Part shown: positions 35,532 to 43,916 of the stretch, piece after piece
Numbering within the stretch: the stretch's first letter is position 1
Layout of the letters: every line of letters begins with the position of its first letter
Assembly: GCA_018267875.1 (NCBI GenBank)
Contig: JAFDXP010000005.1
Coordinates: 1-54,006, forward strand
Direction of reading: 5' to 3'
From: Bacteroidota bacterium
GTDB lineage: Bacteria; Bacteroidota; Bacteroidia; Chitinophagales; Chitinophagaceae
DNA: 54,006 bases
Notes under the pieces: generated by a model
The model's database searches: none
Seen by the model: the letters and a program-made list of their open reading frames with translations, nothing else
Told to the model about the DNA's origin: nothing
Position numbers and translations under genes: made by a program

Positions 35532-35563
35532 ATAAAATCAAATTTTCAAACAGAAAGTAAAAC

Positions 35564-35785
35564 TTAGTATTCATCTTCGTTAAAAAAGAAATCTTCCTGA
35601 GTAGGATAGTCCGGCCAGATGTCTTCAATACCTTCATAAATTTCACCCTCATCATCAAGCTCCTGAAGGTTTTCAACTACCTCAAGTGGCGCACCGGAAC
35701 GGATAGCAAAATCTATCAGTTCATCTTTTGATGCCGGCCAAGGTGCGTCTTCCAGATGCGAAGCAAGTTCTAACGTCCAAAACAT
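35564..35785 (-). CDS. DUF2795 domain protein
   Basis: 73 residues, acidic. MFWTLELASHLEDAPWPASK, then a helix-turn DELIDFAIRSGAPLEVVENL and an acidic tail (EGEIYEGIEDIWPDYP). The N-terminal part matches DUF2795, short proteins with a presumed nucleic-acid or protein-binding fold, nearly universal in Bacteroidota and of unknown role. This gene has a well-formed promoter and terminator of its own, so it is an independent and probably well-expressed unit. Confidence 0.92.
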   Translation of the reverse strand: MFWTLELASHLEDAPWPASKDELIDFAIRSGAPLEVVENLQELDDEGEIYEGIEDIWPDYPTQEDFFFNEDEY

Positions 35786-35818
35786 ATTAAAATACCTTAG
35801 TTTTAATTTTTAATTCCG

Positions 35819-35849
35819 CAAATGTAAGCGTTCAATTCACAAATACAAA
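35819..35849 (-). promoter_or_regulatory. Promoter of the DUF2795 gene
   Basis: Minus strand: TTTG (35849-35846), a 19-base spacer, then TACATTTG (35826-35819). Both elements and the spacing match the Bacteroidota consensus. Transcription would begin near 35812, with a leader of about 27 bases. Confidence 0.75.
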
Positions 35850-35990
35850 TTTTCTTTACCACCACACCTAAAAATAGGAGCAAATCTTGAATTCAGAATT
35901 AGTTATTCTCTATGATTCAAAAAAAGAAAGAAAAAATAAAGATTCTGCTATCAAATCAATACATAAAGTGGAACACTCTATTTTTACAAC

Positions 35991-36656
35991 ATGCTAACAG
36001 CACAACACCTATTCAAGAAATATGGTGAACTTTCCGTGGTAAATGACGTTTCGTTATCTGTTTCGAAGGCGGAAATTGTTTCTATCAATGGGCCTTCCGG
36101 TGCAGGGAAAAGCACATTACTACATTTGCTTGGAGGCTTAGATAAGGCTGATTCGGGCAGTGTTCTCATTGAAGGAATAGATCTGTTAAGCTTACCATCC
36201 AAAAAACAATCCATATTCCGCAATCAACGCATTGGGTTTGTGTTTCAGTTCCATCATTTGCTACCCGAATTTACGGCTCTTGAAAATGTTTCCATTCCTC
36301 TTTGGATTGGGAAAAAAGGAAATCGAGAAGCAATGAAAATATCTGCCGACATGCTTTCACTGGTTGGTTTAGAGTCACGCATAAACCATAAGCCATCCGA
36401 ATTATCAGGAGGGGAACAACAGCGAGTTGCCATAGCCAGAGCATTGGTTACCAAACCAGCTATTGTGTTAGCTGATGAGCCTACGGGCAATTTAGATAGC
36501 GTAAACGCCCAATCGGTACACGAACTTTTTTTAAACCTTCGCAAAGAGTTGCAACAAACGTTTGTGATGATAACCCATAATGATGCATTAGCAGCACTTA
36601 CTGACAGAACGCTTACAATGCGAGATGGGAAAGTGGTTTCTGAGCATGTTCATTAA
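35991..36656 (+). CDS. lolD: Lipoprotein-release ABC transporter ATPase
   Basis: ATPase of the LolCDE complex that lifts lipoproteins from the inner membrane. 221 residues. Walker A GPSGAGKST is at 34-42, Q-loop VFQFHHLLPEFTALENVSIP carries the LolD/MacB-type HHLLPEFTA context, signature LSGGEQQRVAIARAL, Walker B VLADEPTGNLD and H-loop MITHND. Closely related ATPases of the MacB family are possible, but the loop context favours LolD. The permease genes are not adjacent. A TATTTTTA at 35979-35986 lies four bases before the ATG. Confidence 0.88.
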   Translation: MLTAQHLFKKYGELSVVNDVSLSVSKAEIVSINGPSGAGKSTLLHLLGGLDKADSGSVLIEGIDLLSLPSKKQSIFRNQRIGFVFQFHHLLPEFTALENVSIPLWIGKKGNREAMKISADMLSLVGLESRINHKPSELSGGEQQRVAIARALVTKPAIVLADEPTGNLDSVNAQSVHELFLNLRKELQQTFVMITHNDALAALTDRTLTMRDGKVVSEHVH

Positions 36657-36729
36657 AAAAGAAAGAGAAGGGCGCGGAAAATAGTCTAAACATTTGAAAA
36701 GAAAATTTGCAGAAAGAAATTTATTCTCT

Positions 36730-36758
36730 TTTGCAATTTGGTAAAAAGTATATTTTTG
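36730..36758 (+). promoter_or_regulatory. Promoter of acpP-fabF-rnc
   Basis: TTTG (36730-36733), a 17-base spacer and TATTTTTG (36751-36758) fit the Bacteroidota consensus. Transcription would start near 36765, about 19 bases before the acpP ATG. Confidence 0.65.
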
Positions 36759-36783
36759 CCCCATAAAATCAAATTGCATAGCC

Positions 36784-37020
36784 ATGTCTGAAATTGCAAA
36801 TCGCGTAAAGAAAATTATTGTGGACAAACTGGGTGTGGACGAATCGGAAGTAACACCGGAGGCAAGCTTTACTAATGACCTCGGTGCAGACTCTCTGGAT
36901 ACCGTTGAGTTAATCATGGAGTTTGAGAAAGAGTTCAACATCTCAATTCCTGATGAACAAGCTGAAACCATTACTACGGTTGGTCAAGCAGTATCTTACC
37001 TCGAAGAACACGTAAAGTAA
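36784..37020 (+). CDS. acpP: Acyl carrier protein
   Basis: Carries growing acyl chains on phosphopantetheine during fatty-acid synthesis. 78 acidic residues. S37 in [16 protein letters not shown] is the attachment site. It is the first gene of the conserved acpP-fabF-rnc order, 34 bases before fabF. Confidence 0.98.
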   Translation: MSEIANRVKKIIVDKLGVDESEVTPEASFTNDLGADSLDTVELIMEFEKEFNISIPDEQAETITTVGQAVSYLEEHVK

Positions 37021-37054
37021 TTTTTTTTCGATCTTTAGCATCCAAACTTTGTAA

Positions 37055-38314
37055 ATGAATTTACGGTTAAAGCGCGTTGTCGTTACCGGTCTCGGTGCCC
37101 TTACTCCGTTGGGCAATACAGTCCCTGAATATTGGGATAATCTGATCAATGGTGTATCGGGCGCCGATTTCATTACAAGCTTCGATGTAACGAAGTTTAA
37201 AACGAAATTTGCGTGTGAGTTGAAGGGCTTCAACCCTGAAAACTTTATGGAGCGAAAAGAAGCTCGAAAGCTTGATCGCTTTTCACAAATTGCCGTAGTG
37301 GCTGCCGATGAAGCTGTGCGTCATGCAAGGCTGACAGATGAAGGCATAGACCACGATCGAGTGGGTGTAATTTGGGCATCCGGTATCGGCGGAATGATAA
37401 CCTTCATTGAAGAGATGAAAGGCTTTTTTTCCGGTGATGGCACACCTCGTTTCAATCCTTTCTTTATTCCTAAACTTATTTTGGACATTGCCTCCGGGCA
37501 TATCTCCATGAAGTATGGATTTAGAGGCCCCAATTTTGCTACCGTAAGTGCTTGTGCATCCAGCACGAATGCCTTGATAGATGCCTTTAACTATATTCGC
37601 TTAGGGAAAGCCGATGCAATTATTTCTGGTGGATCAGAGGCCGTTGTAACGGAATCTGGAATAGGGGGATTTAATGCAATGAAAGCCTTATCTGAGCGCA
37701 ATGACGATCCTAAAACTGCCAGTCGTCCTTTTGATAAAGATCGCGATGGATTTGTATTAGGTGAAGGCGGCGGTGCCATTGTTTTAGAAGAGTTGGAACA
37801 TGCTCAAAAACGTGGTGCAACTATCTATGCTGAAATGGTAGGCGGTGGAATGAGTGCAGATGCTTATCATCTTACAGCTCCTCATCCTGAAGGATTGGGT
37901 GTTATCAATGTGATGAAAAATGCTTTAGATGATGCACAAATGCTACCTGAAAATATTGACTACATCAATGTTCATGGTACATCTACCCCACTTGGAGATA
38001 TTGCCGAATTAATCGCCATTCAAAAAGTATTTGGCGAACACGCCTATAAGCTTAATATCAGCTCTACAAAATCTATGACCGGACACCTTTTGGGTGGTGC
38101 AGGAGCCATAGAAGCGGTAGCAACGATAAAAGCGGTCATGCACGATATTATACCTCCAACCATCAATCATTTTATAGATGATCCGGGTATAGATTCCAGA
38201 TTCAATCTAACGTTTAGTAAGGCACAGCATAGACCTATTCATGCAGCCTTGAGCAATACGTTTGGATTTGGGGGGCATAACGCATCAGCCATCTTCAAAA
38301 AATACGAAGAATAA
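37055..38314 (+). CDS. fabF: 3-oxoacyl-ACP synthase II
   Basis: Condensing enzyme of fatty-acid elongation. 419 residues of thiolase fold with the Cys-His-His triad: C167 in VSACASSTNALIDA, H307 in NVHGTSTPLGD and H344 in SMTGHLLGGAG. The C-terminal NTFGFGGHNASAIF is canonical. It lies between acpP and rnc, the latter starting three bases after its stop codon. Confidence 0.97.
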   Translation: MNLRLKRVVVTGLGALTPLGNTVPEYWDNLINGVSGADFITSFDVTKFKTKFACELKGFNPENFMERKEARKLDRFSQIAVVAADEAVRHARLTDEGIDHDRVGVIWASGIGGMITFIEEMKGFFSGDGTPRFNPFFIPKLILDIASGHISMKYGFRGPNFATVSACASSTNALIDAFNYIRLGKADAIISGGSEAVVTESGIGGFNAMKALSERNDDPKTASRPFDKDRDGFVLGEGGGAIVLEELEHAQKRGATIYAEMVGGGMSADAYHLTAPHPEGLGVINVMKNALDDAQMLPENIDYINVHGTSTPLGDIAELIAIQKVFGEHAYKLNISSTKSMTGHLLGGAGAIEAVATIKAVMHDIIPPTINHFIDDPGIDSRFNLTFSKAQHRPIHAALSNTFGFGGHNASAIFKKYEE

Positions 38315-38317
38315 AAG

Positions 38318-39040
38318 GTGGGGCGGCTAACCTCACGGCTTCTCAATTATATTTCTGGCAGCAAACCCTTAGCGCTGCAATTAGAGCATTTACTGGGCTT
38401 TCGTCCGGTACATCTTCCCTATTATGAACTTGCATTGATGCACCGTTCAAAAATAGATGATCATAATCAAAACAATGAGCGACTTGAGTTTTTAGGAGAT
38501 GCTATTCTTGGCTCGATAGTTGCCGAATATCTCTTCAAAAAATATCCCAACCAACAAGAAGGTTTTCTAACAGAAATGCGCTCTCGCATTGTGCGCCGCG
38601 AAACACTAAACAATGTTGCACTTCGAATGGGGTTGAACAAATTGGTGCAATTCAATCAAAATGACAGGGGATTAGGAAGAAGCCATATATTTGGAAATGC
38701 GCTTGAGGCATTAATAGGCGCAGTGTATTTAGATATTGGCTTTACACGTACTCGCACTTTCATTCTTCGGCAAATAATAAAGACATACATTGACCTTGAC
38801 CAAATGGAAGCTACCGATACAAATTACAAAAACCAGCTACTCAGTTGGGCGCAAAGAAACGCTTATACCTTGTCTTTTGAAACTATTGAAGAAAAACAAG
38901 AAGGATCCAGAAAAGTATTTTCAGTTGGCATTTTGCTCAATGGGAAATTATTGACTACCGGCAACGGATATACTAAAAAAGATGCCGGACAAGTGGCTGC
39001 TCAAAAGGCATTAGAACAGATCAAGACACTATCCGAATAA
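38318..39040 (+). CDS. rnc: Ribonuclease III
   Basis: Cleaves double-stranded RNA in rRNA processing and regulation. 240 residues from GTG 38318, three bases after fabF. The catalytic signature NERLEFLGDAIL spans 53-64, and acidic residues near 130-140 (GNALEALIGAVYLD) complete the metal site. The C-terminal double-stranded RNA-binding domain (about 172-238) ends with GNGYTKKDAGQVAAQKALEQ. The fabF-rnc coupling is conserved in Bacteroidota. Confidence 0.96.
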   Translation: MGRLTSRLLNYISGSKPLALQLEHLLGFRPVHLPYYELALMHRSKIDDHNQNNERLEFLGDAILGSIVAEYLFKKYPNQQEGFLTEMRSRIVRRETLNNVALRMGLNKLVQFNQNDRGLGRSHIFGNALEALIGAVYLDIGFTRTRTFILRQIIKTYIDLDQMEATDTNYKNQLLSWAQRNAYTLSFETIEEKQEGSRKVFSVGILLNGKLLTTGNGYTKKDAGQVAAQKALEQIKTLSE

Positions 39041-39077
39041 AATACGCTATTATACTATTCCTTTCTGCTTTGTCAGC

Positions 39078-40748
39078 TCATTCGATGATTAATTTCTTCA
39101 CAAGAACACCGCCCGTTTTCGATATAAATTTAGCAATATATAAACCTCGTGGTAAATCATCTATCTGAACGGTGGTGGAAGTGTTGCCGTCAAGAGGTAT
39201 GAAGCGAACTATACGTCCCTCAGAAGAAATGATTTCAGCCCTTCCTTCCGTTGCCGATTTTACTTGTAAGGTTGCTGTTGCCGGATTGGGATAAAGCGAA
39301 AACCAAATTGGCTTAGACATATTTTGAACACTTGTTGTCCAATTTCCTATACGGTTCAGGAAAATACTCGGTAGGGTTGACGATGTTGGGGGCATGGTAT
39401 TGTTGGATGACGGTCCCCAATAATTGCCCCCAACAAGCGTAACATGTCGGGATAACGGTAAGACGAAGTAAGCTTCGTCTTTTTGTGGACTGCCCATCAC
39501 ACGGCGACCGGTAATGTTGCCAAAGGTATCGAACCGCATCACCAAGGCATCATTAATATAGAGTGGATTGTACAACGTATCTACCAAATAACCATCTTTT
39601 TTCAGTGCTATACCCGATGCCCATAATTGACCATCTGCATCTGCTTCAAGTCCGGTGAGAAAAACAGGGTTGCTATGTGAAATGGTGTCTGTATTGTAGT
39701 GGCATTTCTGCCAAAGGATATTTCCATCAAAATCCATTTTTAACAACCAAAGATTTTCATTATATAACATTTTTGGATTACTGATTGCTCCTTGAACATC
39801 GCCATCGTTTGACATTGTTGTGCCAAAGGCGTACCAAGCATTTCCATTTCCTTTGCAAACTGCGGAAAGAACGACATCTATATGACTGCCGCCAAGGCAT
39901 TTGTGCCATTCTTTTGTGCCATTGGCATCTAATTTAACCAACCAGATATCGCAATATTTACCCACTCCGGTGCCATGAAAACCGGTGGCATCATAATCGT
40001 TAGACTTGGTGGTGCCTACTAAGAGGTAGCCGCCATCCGGTGTGAGTAATATTTTGTCCAAATTATCTTCATAACTGCCACCCAACACTTTGCCCCATTG
40101 CTTGTTCCCATTGCTGTCTATTTTAAAGACAAACACATCATACTCAAAGGCTGCCCCATAGTGTTTGTCCACCTCACCGCCAGCACCAATAGGTTGACCA
40201 TACATGAGTACTCCTCCATCGGGGGTCGGAATGCTGAAGTTTAATTGACTGGTAACATTATACCTTTTAGACCACAGTACTTTGCCTGAAGCATCTGTTT
40301 TCCGAGCACCCCAATGGTTGTCGCCATAAGTGGTCGTTTCCAAAAAGCAATTGCCGGCAACCGGAAAAATATCCTGAATATTTATACTGGCCGTATCCAC
40401 ATCATCATAACACCGAACCCATTTTACATTGCCCAACGAATCTACACCAATAAAATATTTATATAGACCACCCGCAGATTTAGGGTTCGTGCATATCGTT
40501 ATCTTCCGAACATGCCCACAGTTCAAAATAGCCCCGCCATCATTGGTTCTTAGATATTTATAGCCGCCTAAACTAAAATCTTCGTGCATAAAGCAGCCCG
40601 GATTACTTCCCGGACAAAAGCGCTCACTACTCAATATGGCAAGATTGGGAATAGGGGTTTGCCCATCAGACTGATGCCCCGATAGACATCCTATGGCTAT
40701 CAGCAAACACCGAAATAGAAATACGGTATTAAGAGATGATACATTCAT
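39078..40748 (-). CDS. T9SS-secreted repeat protein (type A sorting domain)
   Basis: 556 residues from ATG 40748, with a signal peptide (MNVSSLNTVFLFRCLLIAIG...). The body has repeated DGGYLLVGTTKSNDYD- and W-x-K-x-LGG-type segments (VDSLGNVKWVRCYDD, DSNGNKQWGKVLGGSYEDNL, DANGTKEWHKCLGGSHIDVV), typical of Bacteroidota delta-60/propeller-like surface proteins. The C-terminal 75 residues are a type A T9SS sorting domain (FSLYPNPATATLQVKS..., LPRGLYIAKF, VKKLIIE). They route the protein across the outer membrane. It is 16 bases after the larger secreted-protein gene; the frame reaching 40775 would overlap that gene. The cargo's function is unknown. Confidence 0.88.
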   Translation of the reverse strand: MNVSSLNTVFLFRCLLIAIGCLSGHQSDGQTPIPNLAILSSERFCPGSNPGCFMHEDFSLGGYKYLRTNDGGAILNCGHVRKITICTNPKSAGGLYKYFIGVDSLGNVKWVRCYDDVDTASINIQDIFPVAGNCFLETTTYGDNHWGARKTDASGKVLWSKRYNVTSQLNFSIPTPDGGVLMYGQPIGAGGEVDKHYGAAFEYDVFVFKIDSNGNKQWGKVLGGSYEDNLDKILLTPDGGYLLVGTTKSNDYDATGFHGTGVGKYCDIWLVKLDANGTKEWHKCLGGSHIDVVLSAVCKGNGNAWYAFGTTMSNDGDVQGAISNPKMLYNENLWLLKMDFDGNILWQKCHYNTDTISHSNPVFLTGLEADADGQLWASGIALKKDGYLVDTLYNPLYINDALVMRFDTFGNITGRRVMGSPQKDEAYFVLPLSRHVTLVGGNYWGPSSNNTMPPTSSTLPSIFLNRIGNWTTSVQNMSKPIWFSLYPNPATATLQVKSATEGRAEIISSEGRIVRFIPLDGNTSTTVQIDDLPRGLYIAKFISKTGGVLVKKLIIE

Positions 40749-40764
40749 ATTGACTTCCTTTTTT

Positions 40765-43707
40765 TTAATGTGCAATAACTAATGTTCCGGTGTGTCGTAT
40801 CTTGATGTCCTTTTTTATTTTCCACAAATAGGCCCCTGAAGATACATTTCTGACATCCCACACATACTGGGTATTATTGGTGGGCAGGATGGTTTGACTG
40901 ACCGTGGAATTTTGAATGGTCAGCGTTGCGCCGTTGGTGATGCGAATGCCGGTACGAATATATTGGTCGCTGCTCCAGATCGTGTCGCTGCTTACCTCCT
41001 CCTGAGGCAAGGGTGTTATATCTCCTACCATAGGCGAGCCATTGTCTGACCGCAACAAATCTGTCTCCCAAATGCCTCGACCAAAACTGGCAATTCGCAG
41101 CTTTCCCGCACAATAATTAAGGCTCATGTCCTGAACTAAAAGTGTGGGCAAACCGGCATTAAAACAGGTCCATGTTACCGATGCGTTGACGAACTGTGCC
41201 GTTAACGCGGCTTGAGGATTGAAGGTGGAAAAATCGCAACGGAATACACCGACATCCGTACCCAAATATAATTGCCTAAGCCCCTCGTGATAAACAAGCT
41301 TGTTGGCAGGCAAGGCCGGCAGTCCATCCGAAATATCTACCCAGGTATCGCCAAAGTCAGCAGAATAGTAAACCCGGTTTTTGCCGGAAGGCAAAGAATT
41401 GAGTGCGCCCCAGTCTATGCCGCCAAAGCAGAGAAACAGTTCCGCCGGATTGTCCGGATTGATGACCACATCGTTAATCTGCGCCCATCCGACATACGCC
41501 GGAGTTATATTGACCCAATCGGTCTGTGTACTATCAGAAGACAAAATATAGGTTTTGCCCGTATCCGAAGGAAGCTCTAAGTTTTTGACCCGATATAGTT
41601 TCCCATTCCAAAGAGCATTGGGATCTTTGGGATCGTAGGTAAGAATGCCGTTCGCATTTATGGTAGAGGCACCGCCACGATAGGCCAGATAGGCCATGTT
41701 TTCCCAGCCTGCCTTTTCCGGAATAATCCATTTGTTGACACGACAATATCCCCAATCAACATTGCTCAAAGACATATCTTGTTCCGATTTGTCATAAGGC
41801 ACATGTCCACGGGGGAATTTTTGAAAAAGTGGAAGCCAGTCTTGGGCATCATTTTCATTCATCTCCTTAGTCCAAACACGAAAATATCCTGCCTGTTGCC
41901 GGTTTTGGTTGTTGTAAAGCAGAGGTCTGTGTGCATTGACATTGGAAGCATAGTTGTTTGAAAAAATGCCATCAATCGGATGCGCCATAAACCCAAAGCC
42001 TATGTTGCTATTGGTAAAATAGGTCGTTTGACACAGCTCCGGAAAATTAATCCCAATCATGGCGTGCTTTGTGCCATGACGAGCAAAAGAAGACAAATAC
42101 GCATCACCAAACGGTTCTAACGCAATCCATCTCGGCGTTCTATTTTTTAAGTAAGTGTTGCCTCCATTGTCCTGCGCCCCTCCCATCAGGGTGTGTTCAT
42201 TGTCTTCCGGTTGTGATAGTCCATAAAACTGTGTTATGCAAATCCCATTTCCCGTGATACTTTTAAAATAAGGAGATGCGGCATCCTTGCGCACAATACC
42301 CCCGTCTGTGCCGCCTATCACCACATCATTACCCAAACTGTCTGATGAAAAAATAGTCAATGCCCGCCCGTCCGCATGAACCCAATTGCCCAAATTGTCA
42401 AATGTTTGAAACTCATCTATCGTCCGGTAAAAACTTTGAATTCCGTCATGAATGGCCAAATAAGCAATGTGGCTATTGGAGGGAGAAATTTCCAACTTAT
42501 CGTAGTTGATGTTATCTGCAAGTACCGTTGGTAAACTTCCGCCCATCAACACTTTGGCAGCAAGGGAATATGTATTATTTGACTCTGCCAAAAAATAGAG
42601 TTCATCATTTGAAGACACACTAAAGTCTAACACCCCCCGCTGCTGTCGAAATTGAAAAGGAGTGCTAAATCCAAGCACATAATCTGCCCACTGCCCGCTT
42701 TGTATATTGTAAGTCCAATAGCGTATTTTGCCACTCGTATCATCTCCCATAACCACCATGGTTTGATTGTTTGCTTTTGCAAACTCTATATCGCGAAGCC
42801 TTAGCCCGCCAATGGCATTCATGCTTTGCGGAGTAATAAGAGTCCATCCGGCATTGCCGCCCTGTTTCAAAAATACCTTGCTCCCGAAAATAGCAAAAAG
42901 ATTGCTGGTTCCGGGCATGTACGCTAAATCAGTTGCCATTTCTGAGATGCCATAGGAATTGATAACACCGGTAGAAAGCTGATTGAGTGCATGATCCTGT
43001 TGCCAGGTCTTCCCACTGTCTTTACTCACAATTACACCGGTGGTGTAAGACCAGCCTTTCTCCCTTCCGCCAGCATCCACACATACGCCTGTGTTCAAAT
43101 AAATTGTTTCGGGATGAACCGGATCAACCGCAATATGATAAATACCCATCGTTGCCGGAATAGCAATAAATGAATTATCTGTTTTATTCACCCAGTTTAT
43201 TCCGTTATCGTGCGTTTCCCACAAACCACCGCTTTGAGCACCGGCAAAAATATGATTCCCATCCAGTGGATCAATCCAAACACTCTGAACTCGACCACTC
43301 GCCTCATAACTTCCATAACTATTTAGATAAGGACCAAGACATTGCCAGTTTCCCTGAAAAGAAGTATTCGCTTGTTGGCAGTACAACTGCTTGTTGGCAA
43401 CAAACTGATTATAGGCTTTGTTCCATGCCTGTGAAAGGGGGGTGCCGATAGGTGCATTAGAAGAAATACGATTGTTTACATAGTCAATATGACGAGTGAG
43501 GGAATGTAGATACCCGCCCTCACTGCTGTCTTGCGGAGATTGCAGCGCTAAATTTACAACGTAGTCTTGCGCCTTCAGGTGAAAAGGACGACTACTATTG
43601 ACCGTAAGCGAATCCGGAAATTGGTTGTTTACCGATTGGGCTTCGGTGTGAACAGAATTAACAACACTCATCAAAAGAACAAAAAGAATAGGTTTCATGG
43701 AGGGCAT
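40765..43707 (-). CDS. Large secreted Asp-box/BNR-repeat protein
   Basis: 980 residues with a signal peptide (MPSMKPILFVLLMSVVNSVHTEAQ). Several Asp-box repeats, S-x-D-x-G-x-T-W, indicate beta-propellers of the sortilin/VPS10 or sialidase-like kind: SGGLWETHDNGINW, VSKDSGKTWQQ and VYYSADFGDTWVDIS. No sialidase catalytic arginine set was recognised, so it is a surface or secreted binding protein rather than a proven enzyme. The C-terminus (WDVRNVSSGAYLWKI...GTLVIAH) looks like the second half of a T9SS sorting domain without its PNP start. A G9 tract lies near the promoter. It is followed by another T9SS cargo gene after 16 bases. Confidence 0.85.
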   Translation of the reverse strand: MPSMKPILFVLLMSVVNSVHTEAQSVNNQFPDSLTVNSSRPFHLKAQDYVVNLALQSPQDSSEGGYLHSLTRHIDYVNNRISSNAPIGTPLSQAWNKAYNQFVANKQLYCQQANTSFQGNWQCLGPYLNSYGSYEASGRVQSVWIDPLDGNHIFAGAQSGGLWETHDNGINWVNKTDNSFIAIPATMGIYHIAVDPVHPETIYLNTGVCVDAGGREKGWSYTTGVIVSKDSGKTWQQDHALNQLSTGVINSYGISEMATDLAYMPGTSNLFAIFGSKVFLKQGGNAGWTLITPQSMNAIGGLRLRDIEFAKANNQTMVVMGDDTSGKIRYWTYNIQSGQWADYVLGFSTPFQFRQQRGVLDFSVSSNDELYFLAESNNTYSLAAKVLMGGSLPTVLADNINYDKLEISPSNSHIAYLAIHDGIQSFYRTIDEFQTFDNLGNWVHADGRALTIFSSDSLGNDVVIGGTDGGIVRKDAASPYFKSITGNGICITQFYGLSQPEDNEHTLMGGAQDNGGNTYLKNRTPRWIALEPFGDAYLSSFARHGTKHAMIGINFPELCQTTYFTNSNIGFGFMAHPIDGIFSNNYASNVNAHRPLLYNNQNRQQAGYFRVWTKEMNENDAQDWLPLFQKFPRGHVPYDKSEQDMSLSNVDWGYCRVNKWIIPEKAGWENMAYLAYRGGASTINANGILTYDPKDPNALWNGKLYRVKNLELPSDTGKTYILSSDSTQTDWVNITPAYVGWAQINDVVINPDNPAELFLCFGGIDWGALNSLPSGKNRVYYSADFGDTWVDISDGLPALPANKLVYHEGLRQLYLGTDVGVFRCDFSTFNPQAALTAQFVNASVTWTCFNAGLPTLLVQDMSLNYCAGKLRIASFGRGIWETDLLRSDNGSPMVGDITPLPQEEVSSDTIWSSDQYIRTGIRITNGATLTIQNSTVSQTILPTNNTQYVWDVRNVSSGAYLWKIKKDIKIRHTGTLVIAH

Positions 43708-43762
43708 TTATTTAAATAATCAAATCATCACTTTACATAAACCGAAATTACAAAAAAATTAA

Positions 43763-43799
43763 CAAACATAAGTCACCCCCCCCCTTCTGAGAAAAACAA
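43763..43799 (-). promoter_or_regulatory. Candidate promoter with a G9 tract in the spacer
   Basis: Minus strand: TATGTTTG (43770-43763) fits the -7 consensus, 55 bases before the ATG of the Asp-box protein. Upstream of it lies a run of nine G (43784-43776), then TTG (43799-43797). The spacer from TTG to the -7 box is 26 bases, longer than the usual 19-21. Loss of several G would bring it near the optimum, so tract length could set promoter strength. Confidence 0.5.
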
Positions 43800-43916
43800 T
43801 CATAATCCTCTTAGGCATGAAAATAGTAAGTGAGCTATAACACAACTCACCCTCCAAAGCAATAAGCCTGCTGTTTGTTTTTAGAGCATATATCTCAATC
43901 CGTTTGGGGAAACTTG

